Positions 1 to 10,744 of a stretch of 60,000 nucleotides of DNA are shown here, piece after piece. A model generated the notes under the pieces. It saw only the letters and a list, made by a program, of their open reading frames with translations. It had not been told where the DNA came from and did no database searches. The stretch covers positions 7,916,012-7,976,011 of the forward strand of contig NC_049996.1 of assembly GCF_000003815.2 (NCBI RefSeq), read 5' to 3'. Numbering within the stretch: the stretch's first letter is position 1; each line of letters opens with the position of its first letter. This stretch comes from Branchiostoma floridae. Its lineage: Eukaryota > Chordata > Leptocardii > Amphioxiformes > Branchiostomatidae. The translations under genes and the position numbers were made by a program.

Positions 1-74
1 GTTTCTTAGAAATTATGACACTTCCTTAGGTTTTAAATAACATCAGAAGAGTGTAATTTACGTCACACCCTTAC

Positions 75-207
75 CTATTAACTCCTCAATGACACGGTGT
101 CCACTTTCTGACGGAGCGTCCTTCCTGGAGCCGGTCCCCATCAGATACATGGAGATGGCCAGAACCACCAGCAGGGGGAGTACTAGCCTCTTCCCTCTCT
201 TTCTCAT
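75..207 (-). CDS. First coding exon of a type II signal-anchor protein (partial gene)
   Basis: Read on the minus strand, ATG at 207-205 opens 44 codons that end at a consensus donor (exon G, then GTAAGG) at 75/74, in phase 1. The peptide starts MRKRGKRL and runs into a hydrophobic stretch (residues 8-23, VLPLLVVLAISMYLMG). A charged, Ser-rich stem follows. A short basic N-terminus, a single helix of 16-18 residues and a polar stem form the usual first-exon layout of type II Golgi glycosyltransferases and sulfotransferases. No catalytic domain is in the window, so the family is a guess. Downstream exons would lie left of position 1. Confidence 0.6.
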
Positions 208-880
208 CTTGAGAAAATCGGATAACGTAAGGTCAACAAAAAATGTATCACTTAAAAGCTAATCTGCGTTGGTAGAAGTCATTCTTGAAATAGTTGAACT
301 GTAATTTCCAACACAAAAAACTCACCCAAATTTTCGACTGCAAAGCATTAGCATTTGTCAAAGAATGAACAATTCACTGCTGTCGTGACGTCACGTTATG
401 CAGGTAGAACACGTGAGCAGTGGATCATAGGTTGCAGGGGAAGACTGATGTTGTGTAGTCGAAACTTTGGGTGTCTTATTTTCTGTCTTAGAAATTACAG
501 TGCAACTTTTTTCAAGAATAGAATTATATAGCTACAGTTTGATTGACTTAAATCACTCTGTGAATGGGACAACCTGGTTTCCTTCAATTCGTAACATTTG
601 ATTTGATTTATAAACTCAACAGAATGAGTTGATCAATGGGGTTTTACGAACTAACTGAAACCTGCTTAAATATGTTTACCCATCACATCGATCAACATAG
701 CGACGACATTTAATGACGTTGATCGTGCTAGAGGTCAAAGTGACAGAAAAAGAAACATATATGTACACATGGAATAGGCAAAACTACATCTGAACATATT
801 TATCAGGTAAGTTTCAAATCAAATTCGAAATAAGCCACATCCGTATCATAGCCATATGTCAAAAGAGACGAAGATACTTT
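208..880. other. Upstream flank of the signal-anchor exon, no gene seen
   Basis: No ORF or exon with paired splice sites is recognised. Bases about 305-425 hold a repeat beginning 'ccaaattttcgact' and including the palindrome TGACGTCA near 387. A related copy lies at 58990-59060. Confidence 0.4.
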
Positions 881-884
881 AAGC

Positions 885-1240
885 GAGATCGCAAGGCGTA
901 ATCGGCAGTGCCTTGGGCCCAAACCAAAGAGGTCCCGAGCTTAAAACTTGCCATGCCTCTGACCTTGTGTCACGGGAGAGGCGCTTTAAATGACTTACAT
1001 CAGTCGGACGAAAAATGAGTAGCTACCTTCGGCTAAGGCCGTCCCTCGGATGGGACCTTAAAAGAGGGTGCCGTGTTCGGGGAAAGCTACACCCCGGGCA
1101 CGTAAAACAACTAGGCTAAATGAGACATCTGACTACTTGGTGCGTTAGTCCTCAATTTCAATGAGCGCTAGTTGGGTAGCCCTGGCTGTATTTCTCATGA
1201 TTATACAGCCGAATAAATCAAATCAAATCAAATCAATTGA
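885..1240 (+). repeat. SINE-like element with (AAATC)n tail
   Basis: The body carries the 'ccttgtgtcacgggagaggcgcttt' type of segment, which recurs in related form at 5850-6130, 18005-18330, 26910-26960 and 53820-53850. It ends in a five-base tail repeat (aaatc) at about 1215-1237. The shared body plus simple-repeat tail indicates a retroposed non-coding element. A clean tRNA-like head is not obvious in this copy. Confidence 0.5.
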
Positions 1241-2241
1241 GATGGTGTCAATCATGATGTTTCTAACCTAGAAAGAATAGATGCTGCTACAGTTACAATG
1301 TAACCCGTAACCTTGGATTGACCTTTGGGTGACACCTTGAAATGACCTTCATGTCTAGGTGGTGAGCATTATGCGCAAACAGGTGACTTTTAAAATCCTG
1401 AAATTTTACCACGGTTTGCATGTGTAAACGTTTTTTCGTGTTATTGGAATGTACTAAAGACAGTCAAGACTGTAAGAAGCCATACTGTCAGAGAAAACCA
1501 TTAAAGTGAGGAAAACTTCCAACAATGCGTACTTTTTTTCAACTCTACACAAATTAATGCACTAACACAGTATTCAGTAAAATTATGAACAGTAATCTAG
1601 TGCATAAAGCACGTATTTGAAACGATAATTTCTAGTACATGTACCATGATGATAAAACCAAGAGATTGAAATATAGAGTACTAGTTAGATTGATATTTTA
1701 CTGAATACTTAATGTTTTATTTCTTACTTGTCGATAACATCAATAATAGGACATATAAATGACCAATAAACTGACTTGTCCTTCCCACGAGGTGGTATTA
1801 TCGGGTCGTATGGAGGGATTGAAAAATATGCAAAAAAGGCATATCCAGGAATATGCTAATAAGCATGCACAAGAAAATGTTTTGTGAAACTTATTCTCAT
1901 ACCACATGCAAGTGTTTTCGAGAAAATCCTTTTTTTTCTCGTGTAATTTTGTGATACAGAATTTAAGGGGGTTTTAAGAGACATGTACCACACGTACCCT
2001 GGAGAGGAGATATGCGCCACCAGGGGACTAAAATGCCTATTGATACAGCGCAACATGTTGTGCTGCCCCTACGGCTGATTAATCAGCCTACGGCTGATTA
2101 AAAGGCTATTGGACGAATGAATAGATGTACCACACGTCTGTTCGTTCATTCGAACAGCGGAAAAATGCAGAAAGTCCAAAATGTATGTTGTGATATTCTG
2201 GTAACAAAACAAAACTATCATTCTTTATATTAAATGGATAT
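1241..2241. other. AT-rich intergenic stretch, no gene seen
   Basis: Only short ORFs without exon-like borders are present. A small palindromic duplication ('ctacggctgattaatcagcc') lies at about 2070-2100. A short motif 'tgtaccacacgt' appears twice, near 1984 and 2126. Confidence 0.4.
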
Positions 2242-3156
2242 TTAACCCTATCTAGACCAGGGAGGGGGGCTAAAAGTGCCTGCGCCAACTTAATATAACT
2301 GGCGAACGACGCGTGCTAGAACTGCGAAACTTGGTGACTTTTCCTAAAATATTGTTGGCAAAGATTCTGTGAAACAAAATTTAGTTTGTAATTTTTCGTG
2401 TTGCCATGGCAACGGGTTTCTGACAGGCATATTTCCCCAAATTTACTAATTTCAGTTTCAATTATGGGATTTCACGGTTTTATTGCTACGTCAAACTTGT
2501 TTATTTATGTCATGAACATACTGTGTAATTTTAAGTCACATTTCAAATCAAATATTCATAATTTATGCTACTTTGATGACGTCATGGGTCAAAATCCAAG
2601 ATGGCGGACAATGTCATTTTCAACGTTAAATACATATAATTTTTGCTCAAATACCGTCAAAATCTTTTATTTTCTTACAAAACGCAATCACTTGATCCAT
2701 TTCTATTGGGTTTTGGGTTTACATGTGGAAAAAGTCGTATTTTAGAAAATTCAAGCTTGTCGATCCAAGATGGAGGACACATTACGTCATTTTCTGACGT
2801 CATATAGACGTCAGTGTCGTCGTCATTGGCAACAAAAGACTTAGCAGACTTAGACAATAATAAGATAAGCTTTATAGTCATCATTTTGTTCAATTCATTT
2901 AAGTATAGCGGACATTTCATATTGTGACTATTTTAGCCCAAAATATGACATTATGACGTCATCATTACGCCATATTACGTCATAACGATACCAAAAATAC
3001 AGAAAATATTAAACTTCACTAGTACATCATCCCCTCCAAATTTTGTGATCGTAACCCAAGCCGTTTTGAAATTACGAAGGGAGGGTCAGAAGAGCACCGC
3101 CCCCCCCCCCCCCTTGTCCCAGGAATCCAAAAAAAGCCTGGTCTAGATAGGGTTAA
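2242..3156. mobile_element. MITE with TTAA duplication and perfect 16-bp terminal inverted repeats
   Basis: The left end at 2242 reads TTAA then CCCTATCTAGACCAGG. The right end at 3137-3156 is its exact reverse complement followed by TTAA. A TTAA target duplication with CCC...GGG ends is characteristic of piggyBac-like (also Kolobok) DNA transposons. There is no transposase ORF, so it is non-autonomous. A diverged relative occupies 42430-43262, sharing 'ttgccatggcaacgg' and 'ccaagatggcgga'. Confidence 0.75.
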
Positions 3157-3184
3157 AAGGAAAAAAAAAGGAAAATGAAAAAAT

Positions 3185-3340
3185 CTTCCCCCACGGACTC
3201 GAACCCGGGTCGGTATCGTTATATGAAATGGATGTTTTGATATAAAAAAAATTACAGTTTAAAAAAAAGTCTCCACTGTGGAACCGGTAGGTTTACAATG
3301 GCAATGCCGTTGGACTAACCACTAAGCTAAATGCAGACGG
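3185..3340 (-). repeat. tRNA-derived sequence, duplicated or interrupted
   Basis: On the minus strand an A-box-like 'tagcttagtggttag' (about 3319-3333) is followed by an anticodon-arm-like hairpin and a B-box-like GGTTCCA. After a T-rich spacer there is a second, better B box GGGTTCGAGTCC (about 3196-3207). The two halves do not form one acceptable cloverleaf. It looks like a tRNA-derived SINE or pseudogene rather than a working tRNA gene. Confidence 0.4.
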
Positions 3341-3967
3341 ACTGCTGATCTTTTAACAGGTATAGAAATGAGCTTTATTAAGTATATGTGTAAAGACATC
3401 TTGAACATGTCCTTTTATTTCAAGGTTCTAAGAATTCAGGATTCCAATGTCCACTCTCCTGAAGATAATGTATGTTGTGGCTGCAAGCCGCAAAATGAAA
3501 AAAAGACGCCAAAGTTTTCACAAAAAGCCAGACCTAGCGTGGTTAGAAAAAAAGAGCCAGAAATTAACTGTGTATTCTTAGGTGCAAGTGAGGAAAAAGT
3601 CCAGTTTAGGATTGGTGTAATAAAGAAGCTTGAGGTCATAATATTCAGTAAAACTTGGTCTATTTTATCATGCACAGTTAGTATTTTTCTATTAGATGGC
3701 TTTGAATGTTTTGAAAAATCTGTTCATTGTTTGTATCAACCCTATTGGTGTAATTTCACAAAGCAAGTCGCTCACTAAGATGTGGTTTTGCTGCACCAAA
3801 ATGTGGTCGAACCAGTTCACCAATGATTAATCACCCTGCCAGCGAAAACTGTTGATACAAAGCAACCTGATAATTCTGCCTCAACACTGCCCCCGTTTCT
3901 GTCAATCAAAAAACATTCAGCTCCATTCCGCTGTTATCAAGAACTAGCAAGACAAGTCAGCCCGAGA

Positions 3968-4770
3968 ATACCAACAGCTTTTGACCTTTGACCCTCAGCT
4001 TTGTCTTCTGAAGTTGTTTGGAATCAGTCTGTCACAACGTTGTAGGGTACTATAGAACAGTACGTATCACAAGGTGACTCAAAACAACATTTTGTACTAT
4101 TTCACAGATGTCAGTTTTAAACGACGTCCAGTTTAAAAGACACAGTCGCATGACTGCAAACTGGTATGTTGCGCCCAAGATTAAACTTACAAACAATTCA
4201 GATACAGGGAAAATTGACATTCACAGTCTCGTAAAACACACATGCAAAATTTTCCTTCATATGGCAAAGTCATAATATCAATTATGATGGTAAACGTGTG
4301 GCATTCATGTCAGTTTTTTTTAATCAAAACATATGCATGTTGCTTCTGCGCACAAAGCAAGTGGATAAAGTGTCGAATTCATCATATAAAGGATAAATAA
4401 AGCCGCTGATAAACAAGACCCTATACAAACTCACTGATGAAGAAAAGGCAACGAAAATACCAACAGCTTTTGACCTTTGACCCCCAGCTTTGTCTTCTGA
4501 AGTTGTTTTGAGTCAGCTCCGAAAACGTTGCAAATTGTAGGGGGTACTAGAGATAACGTTAACTTCTAACACCAGGTGATGTTAAAGCTGTACTACGTAA
4601 GATTTGAACGAAATAATTTTTAGAAAAACATATGCATGTTCCTTCTTCTCACAAAGCAAGTGGATAAAGGGTCGGTTAATCAACTATATCAAATAAGGTT
4701 AGACAAAGCCGCTGATACACAAGACCCTATACAAACTCGCTGATGCAGAAAAAGGGATCAAAAGGGCAAA
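3968..4770 (+). repeat. Internal subrepeat of the 6-kb unit
   Basis: Segments starting 'ataccaacagcttttgacctt' occur at about 3977 and again at about 4457. Both run on through 'cacaaagcaagtggataaag' and 'acaagaccctatacaaactc'. The second is shorter. Copy 2 has the same pair, split by the 10.6-15.9 kb insertion. Copy 3 has only one fused version (26249-26530). Confidence 0.75.
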
Positions 4771-5154
4771 GAAAAATGGCCATGAAACATTTTGCAGGAC
4801 TAGCGCTAAGGGCCATCATCCATCACGTATGGCGTAATGGGAACATCTGACTAAAATCGGATACACAAACGTCGGTATTTTTCGTGCTGGAGACGAAGTA
4901 GCTTTGTTTCCATGCAGCAATTGCATTAATTGCATTACTAATCAAAACAAGGTACTATTAGACATACAGCAAATGAAAAGGATGTATCTCCAGTTCGGAC
5001 AATAGAACAAATAAACAAGGTAACACAATGTAGCAAAAGAAAGAAAATTGAAGTAATGTACTGTTTACAGTTTTTTAAAACTTTATTGCATATTTCCTTA
5101 GTTAATAAGTTTTTTTTCCTAACTCCGTATGTGTGTTAATTTTTTGTAAAAAAA

Positions 5155-5378
5155 AAAAAAAAACGGGTCTTAGTGGCGCCATGGCAAGTGTACAGATGTT
5201 GAAATACTGGCAGCACCAAATCCGTAGGTGTTCTTTGCACCTTTCAGACAAATTAGCCGTGAGGCTCGGTGGGCGTCACTCCGCCGTCATGGGGGCAGGG
5301 GTATGGCGAGTATCGAACTCATGACCTACTGATTCTGATTCCAACGCTCTAGCCGTTGCGCCACACAGAAACCCATTG
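5155..5378 (-). repeat. tRNA-derived SINE, minus strand (unit copy 1)
   Basis: Reading leftward, an A box TGGCGCAACGGCTAGAGCG (5363-5345) and a B box GAGTTCGATA (5320-5311) are spaced as in a tRNA. A conserved non-tRNA body follows and ends near a poly-A/T run at 5147-5163. The same element is at 16630-16845 in unit copy 2. Confidence 0.65.
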
Positions 5379-5849
5379 TGAACAAATTGTAAATGATTAT
5401 ATTACATGCATCTTGAGCTAAGGGTGTAACTTAAACAATAAGCCGTTTTGCCACACCGTAAAAGAGAAAAAATTCCAGCTATCATTAATCAGTCTGCAAG
5501 TGAGAACTTGAAACACTAAACATCCTACAAAGTTCTCACTGACATCATTTTCGTCAACTAAAATTTTCCCGCTTCATTTTGCAGCCTTGATATATACAGG
5601 GACTGTCAAAACAAGTCTATCCTCTCTGTCGGAAAATGGCAGCCACTTATTTCCCATTCCCTTAGCTTTTGTTCAATTTTCGGTTGCCTTTTGTTGATTA
5701 ATGCCGAAAATGTCTTGACAAACATCATATACCTCAACTACACAACTTTTACCTATAGCCACTGATCGACTACACAAAGAACACCAGCAACGATGTACGG
5801 AGAAATATGGACCAAAGCAATTTAGGTGGGCGCAGCTAAGACAAAAATA

Positions 5850-6240
5850 TGGGTACTACACTTTACACGACCTTCCTCACTTTACCTAGGTGTAAAAATG
5901 GGTACCTGACTTTGGTCGAGGAGACTACCTTTTCTTTCCGTCTTTACTGTGTATGTGGCACTGTTAATATAAGTTACAACACTTCAATGCAGTGCCTAAT
6001 TGTCCTCGTCTGTCCACAAGCTAATATGAAATAAAAATAAAAATAAAATATGAAGGGAGCTCCATTACTCGGGGTTCGATCCCCGCCGTGCCCCCGACGT
6101 TGTGTCCTTGGGAAAGGAACTTTACACGACCTTTCTTAATTTACCCAGGTGTAAAAATGGGTATCTTACTTCGGTCAAACTTGAGTGCAGTACCTTATTG
6201 TCCTCGTCTGTCCAAATAGAAAAAAAAGGAAAAGAAAGGA
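5850..6240 (+). repeat. Two tandem SINE bodies (unit copy 1), first one 5'-deleted
   Basis: The segment 'actttacacgaccttcctcac...ggtgtaaaaatgggtacc' occurs at about 5858 and again at about 6118. The second is preceded by a B-box-like GGTTCGATCCCC (6073-6084). Unit copy 2 retains the full tRNA-like head at 17937-18007, so copy 1 has lost it by deletion. Confidence 0.6.
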
Positions 6241-6532
6241 GCTCCATTTCCCTTGACATTTCTTGAAAGCCCGCAGGCAAGGAACCGCTCTCAAGGGATT
6301 TCGGTGTGGAAGAAAAAAAAAAGAAAATATTCATTTGGTTTATCTCTGTAGACTTGGTAGCTCTCTGTCTGGACGTAAACGCTCTCATAAAAAATAACCT
6401 ATGTTATCATTAGCATAGTCATCTTTTACTCCGTATGGCCGCAGTCCAATGCTAGAAATGGACTACCGCTCAGATATAAATGGTAGAGGACACACAAAAC
6501 CGTAATTTAAGTAAACATTTCAAAATTATTAA

Positions 6533-7525
6533 CGTGGCGAATTTAGGGCCTCATGTGTTACTGATATCTAGTAACCAATGGGTTTCGCGCTTGTAGTCAG
6601 GCTCTTGAAATCTTGCAACAAGTAGACTGGAGATCAAAATGGGGGAGGGGTTTAGGTCATCGGTACCTTTGGTGGCTTCTCAAGTTTCTGATGGCGAATT
6701 TAGGGCCTTCTCCGTTACTGAGTTCTAGTAATCGATGGCTTTCACGGTTTTGGTCAGGTATTCGGTACTTGAGATCTTAGCTTAGAGGACTTGAGATCAC
6801 GAAGGGGGCGTTGTCGGAGTCACCTGTACCTTTGGTGGCTTCGCAAGTTTCTAAAAGCGGCTGTGGCAGCAGGTATAAAGTAAGGGCGGCGCAGTGACAT
6901 TCTATCTTATTAAAACAAGAGACACATATGCAACCATTACAAAACTGCTCATTTCAACCCATGTTATATAATGACAGCGATAAGGTGTAAGCCAACCCAC
7001 CTACACCTGGACACGTACACTTGCACAGGCCGACCCCAACCCAACTAAACGTGCAATGTGGCAAGCCTACCTGGATCTAGTCTCTACCAGACTCCGGATC
7101 GCTGGAAAAATCGCAGAAATGGAACAAATCAGAGGAGTAAGCCGGCCAAAGGAATATAACCGGCCAGGGAACAGCACGCGATCGTCGGCGAGCTGTTCCC
7201 TGGCCGGTTATATTCCTCTCTATTTGTTCCATTTCTACGATTTTCCAGCGATCCGGAGTTCTGGTAGAGACTAACCTGGATCAGTCCATTTGGAAGCAAA
7301 ATGGTTGAGTACAATATACAATTTATCTTGTGAATTTACCATTTTCAAATCATTTCTCACCTCTGGTATCTGATGGTCTTTACAGATGAAGTTAGATCCT
7401 CGGTTCAGGTGGACTTACAACAAAGTGAAACATCGGGGGCCAGAAAAGGGGCGTTGTCGTGACCACTTGTGTCACTTAGCGGTTTTCCAATTGTCCTATG
7501 GTCGCTGTAGCAGGTGATAGATTTT
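6533..7525 (+). repeat. About 165-bp internal tandem subrepeats
   Basis: 'ggcgaatttagggcct' starts units at about 6536 and 6694. Each contains a 'tag-taa-cgatgg' segment and ends near 'ttggtggcttc-caagtttct'. A third, more diverged unit lies at 7358-7525 ('ggtggac...ggcgttgtcgtgacca'). The same series is in the other two 6-kb copies (18690-19040, 27360-27690). A TATAAAG at about 6877 is conserved in copies 1 and 2, but I have no evidence that it is used. Confidence 0.6.
7069..7282. mobile_element. Foldback MITE with 9-bp target duplication (unit copy 1)
   Basis: A 196-base element (7078-7273) starts TAGTCTCTACCAG and ends with its reverse complement. It is flanked on both sides by ACCTGGATC (7069-7077, 7274-7282). 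The two arms pair over most of their length, with a short unmatched patch in the left arm, around a small GC-rich loop near 7186. Nine-base duplications and long inverted repeats suggest a Mutator-like MITE. No protein is encoded. Confidence 0.75.
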
Positions 7526-9009
7526 CAGGTCCTGTATGAAATATTCACACTACTTCAGAGGACACAAGAGACGTCTCTGCCGCAGTAAAATACAGGTGGA
7601 CTGTCCTTCAGAGGGATATATACACGCGCTTGGCACAGAAACAGCTTTCAATACACAATCACTATCAAAAACCGGATCCTGCTCCGCCCTCTGTGCTCAT
7701 TCTGTCAGCTCTAAGACCTTGTGAGAAGGGATAGGGTGTAATTAAAAGTTTACGGGTGTCCGAATCCATTCAAACTACCTGAAAGTAAAACGCCTCAGGG
7801 TCGTGAGGCTAAAATCTCAGGACTAGTCCCGAAAATAGTTTTATCAGGCTGGTAGAAAATAGGATATAGGAGAAACAGGGGGGAACGGGGGCACAAGAAT
7901 AGTCATGTTTGGGATTGTTTTATCACCGCAAAAGCGCCACCTGCATATAGCGGTGAGAAGTAGAACTCCAGTTAGAAGCTTTGTTACTGGTTGTGTAAAA
8001 AAATTCTGCTGATGATGAATAGTACTGTACAAATATAAGGCAGCAACTTTATCCTCAACACTGTAAATGGGAAAGTTACACATACTCAAGAAACAGAATT
8101 GAGAGAAGATATGTGGAAATATATCTTTTCCCAAATGCTGTCTTATCATTTACGTCTAGCGTCATCGGCAAAGATTGCAATATTGAATAGTTAGGCGGAA
8201 TTTTTAGACATAATATGGAAGTGGTATCATGTTAACAAGTTTGAAGTTCTATAGGTTATAACTTCATTATTTAGTTAACATTGTCAGCTGAGAAGGAAAA
8301 CAAGAACAAGCCAAAAGTAAGGTTTGATTATTTTCGTTAATCCACATCTACATTAGCTACACTTATAATTACATGTACAAGGAATTTTTCTGTTCCACTC
8401 TAGGGTCATTTGGACCAATTCTAACGTAAGAGTTGCGAAGAGATAAGATGAAGTCCATAAGATAAATTCGTATATCGTATATCGTATAATATCGTATGAT
8501 TTGATTTGTGCCTGGTAATAGATCCCAACTTTTCAAGAAAAGCAACACACATCTATAATGAAATGTTAACAATGGCTATAACTCGGAATTTTAGAAAATC
8601 ACATATTTTAACCTCTCAAAGCTCTACTCCATTCCTTCGCCAAATGATTTTTACTATTACAACTGATTTATGCTATGTTGTCATGCAAACTAGGTCCTCA
8701 TTTCAAAATAGATCCAATTTTGCGCCATTTAAACCACATTTTAACACCTATTTCATACTTATAAACGAGCACCATAGCACGTCCAAAATTAAACACATTG
8801 GCGAACAGGTTGCCGTGCCAAGGTCAACCAACAGGAGACCCAAAACCAAATTACACTGTCATAATGAATCGTCATTATTCAAGGTCATACCAATAATAAA
8901 GTAATGTACTTTATTTCTGCCACTAACCTTATAGCTCTACATGAAATCATATTGTTTGGGATCGATATGCAGTGCATTGTGCGAATTATAGGAATATCAA
9001 CATGATGTA

Positions 9010-9130
9010 GGTGTACGTGTGCATGTATTTGAGTGTTCGTGTGTGCGTGTGTGTGTGTGTGTGTTAGCGTGTGTATGTGTGCGTGCGTGTTTATGTGTTT
9101 GTATTTGCGTATAAGTGTGCGTCTCTGTGT
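9010..9130 (+). repeat. (GT)n-rich microsatellite
   Basis: A GT/GC alternating tract with interruptions. The cognate tracts in the other copies are 25120-25245 and 29055-29215. ORFs through it are compositional artefacts. Confidence 0.85.
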
Positions 9131-9149
9131 GTGTATATGCGGATTACAG

Positions 9150-9778
9150 CTAGCCTGGCTCTGTCGGCTGGTGATGGACTCCTTAGGACGGTAAAATGAG
9201 CGGGGTGTTGCTCCCTTAGGAGGGTGTGTATGTCCTCTCTCTGCTCGTCAAACCAGTCTCTGTTCCGTTTAGTGGTAGTGCCGAGTACTTGGCGTGAAGT
9301 GGTGTTGAGGGTGCTGGCCACTGCTTCCCAGGCATCAGTCAGGAGCTCTGTGTCAGCAGACAAGTCTTCTTCCAGTGCGTGGGTAAGCCGACTGGCCAGC
9401 GGCGTTTGTAGTTCTTCTCTTTTGCCGCTGTCTTCTAGGGCCCTGGTGTTAAGTTTTCCAGCATGTGCATTCTTGCGTGCGTGTTTCTTGATGTGCATTC
9501 CAAGTCTTGTGCGTACCATTCTATGGTCAGTCCATCCTTGCGCTCCTCTCATTACTCGTGTGATTTTAACGTCTTTCCGGTCAAGTTGTCGGACTAAGAC
9601 ATAGTCCAGCATGTGCTATCTTTTTGACCTTGGATGCATCCATGTGGTCTTGTGCATTGTGCGCAGTTGAAAAAGTATGTTTGTGATCGCAAGGGCGTGC
9701 TCAGCACCGAAAGAGAGGAGACGCAGCCCGTTGTCATTACACTTGCCTACGCCGTGGACCCGCCTTGCCACAGAAATT
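9150..9778 (-). pseudogene. LINE endonuclease-to-linker fragment with a nonsense mutation (unit copy 1)
   Basis: On the minus strand the translation matches the end of an APE-type LINE endonuclease. It runs from a 'LLSFGAEHALAITN' segment through 'WMHPRSKR' to 'LDYVLVRQ' and the catalytic-end motif WTDHRMVRT. A basic linker follows, before where an RT should begin. A TAG (minus strand, 9618-9616) breaks the frame where unit copy 2 has TGG (Trp). Both ends are truncated. Confidence 0.75.
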
Positions 9779-10626
9779 TGGATTTGTGTAATAAAGAAGC
9801 TTGAGGTCATAATAGTCAGTAAAACTTGGTCTATTTTATCATGCACAGTTAGTATATTTCTATTAGATGGCTTTGAATGTTTTGACAAATCTGTTCATTG
9901 TTTGTATCAACCCTATTGGTGTAATTTTACAAAGCAAGTTGCTAACTAAGATGCGGTTATGCTGCACCAAAATATGGTCGAACCAGTTCACCAATGATTA
10001 ATCACCCTGCCAACGAAAACTGTTGATACGAAGCAACCTGATAATTCTGCCTCAACACTGCCCCCGTTTCTGTCAATCAAAAAACATTCAGCTCCATTCC
10101 GCTGTTATCAAGAACTAGGAAGACAACTCAGCCCGAAAATACCAACAGCTTTTGACCTTTGACCCTCAGCTTTGTCTTCTGAAGTTGTTTGGAATCAGTC
10201 TGTCACAACGTTGTAGGGTACTATAGAACAGTACGTATCACAAGGTGACTCAAAACAACATTTTGTACTATTTCACAGATGTCAATTTTAAACGACGTCC
10301 AGTTTAAAAGACACAGTCGCAAGACTGCAAACTGGTATGTTACGCCCAAAATTAAACTTACAAACAATTCAGATACAGGGAAAATTGACATTCACAGTCT
10401 CTTAAAACACACATGCAAATTTTTCCTTTATATGGTGAAGTCATAATATCAATTCTGATGGTAAACGTGTGGCATTCATGTCAGTTTTTTTTAATCAAAA
10501 CATATGCATGTTGCTTCTTCTCACAAAGCAAGTGGATAAAGTGTCGAATTCATCATATAAAGGATAAATAAAGCCGCTGATAAACAAGACCCTATTTGAG
10601 GTGCACAATGATTGGCCCGAAAAGTA

Positions 10627-10649
10627 TGACGTCACTCCCCCTATAAATA
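10627..10649 (+). promoter_or_regulatory. CRE plus TATA box in the left terminus of E1
   Basis: TGACGTCA (10627-10634, a perfect CREB/ATF-type palindrome) lies 7 bases before TATAAATA (10642-10649). The same pair at the same spacing is in the short element E2. This is a plausible Pol II core promoter firing rightward into the element. Function is inferred from motifs only. Confidence 0.5.
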
Positions 10650-10744
10650 AGAGATGCGCGCATGAATATATCATTCCTCTGTGTGCTGGCCCTCCGGCTC
10701 GTCTGAAGCTAGCAGCGTACGTCCTTCATCGCCCCAGCGCAGAA

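Larger units (their letters stand above)
3611..9782. repeat. Tandem segmental repeat, copy 1 (about 6.2 kb)
   Basis: The start 'gtgtaataaagaagcttgagg' at 3615 recurs at 9786 and 25895. After each start the same order of blocks follows: A (e.g. 3615-4440), B (4440-5830), C (5850-7020), D (7020-9130), then an antisense LINE piece. Copy 1 is the least interrupted. It lacks about 690 bases present in copy 2 at 17300-18020, so its B and C blocks are fused near 5842-5855. No host exon is recognised inside the unit. Confidence 0.85.

Noticed and set aside
7536-7724. 62-codon ORF identical in two unit copies (7536-7724, 23626-23814)
   Set aside because: Identity reflects the recent segmental duplication. 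The ORF is broken in copy 3 and has no motif.
9224-9604. Plus-strand ORFs of 126 codons opposite the LINE fragments
   Set aside because: Shadows of the minus-strand endonuclease frame, which has the recognisable motifs.
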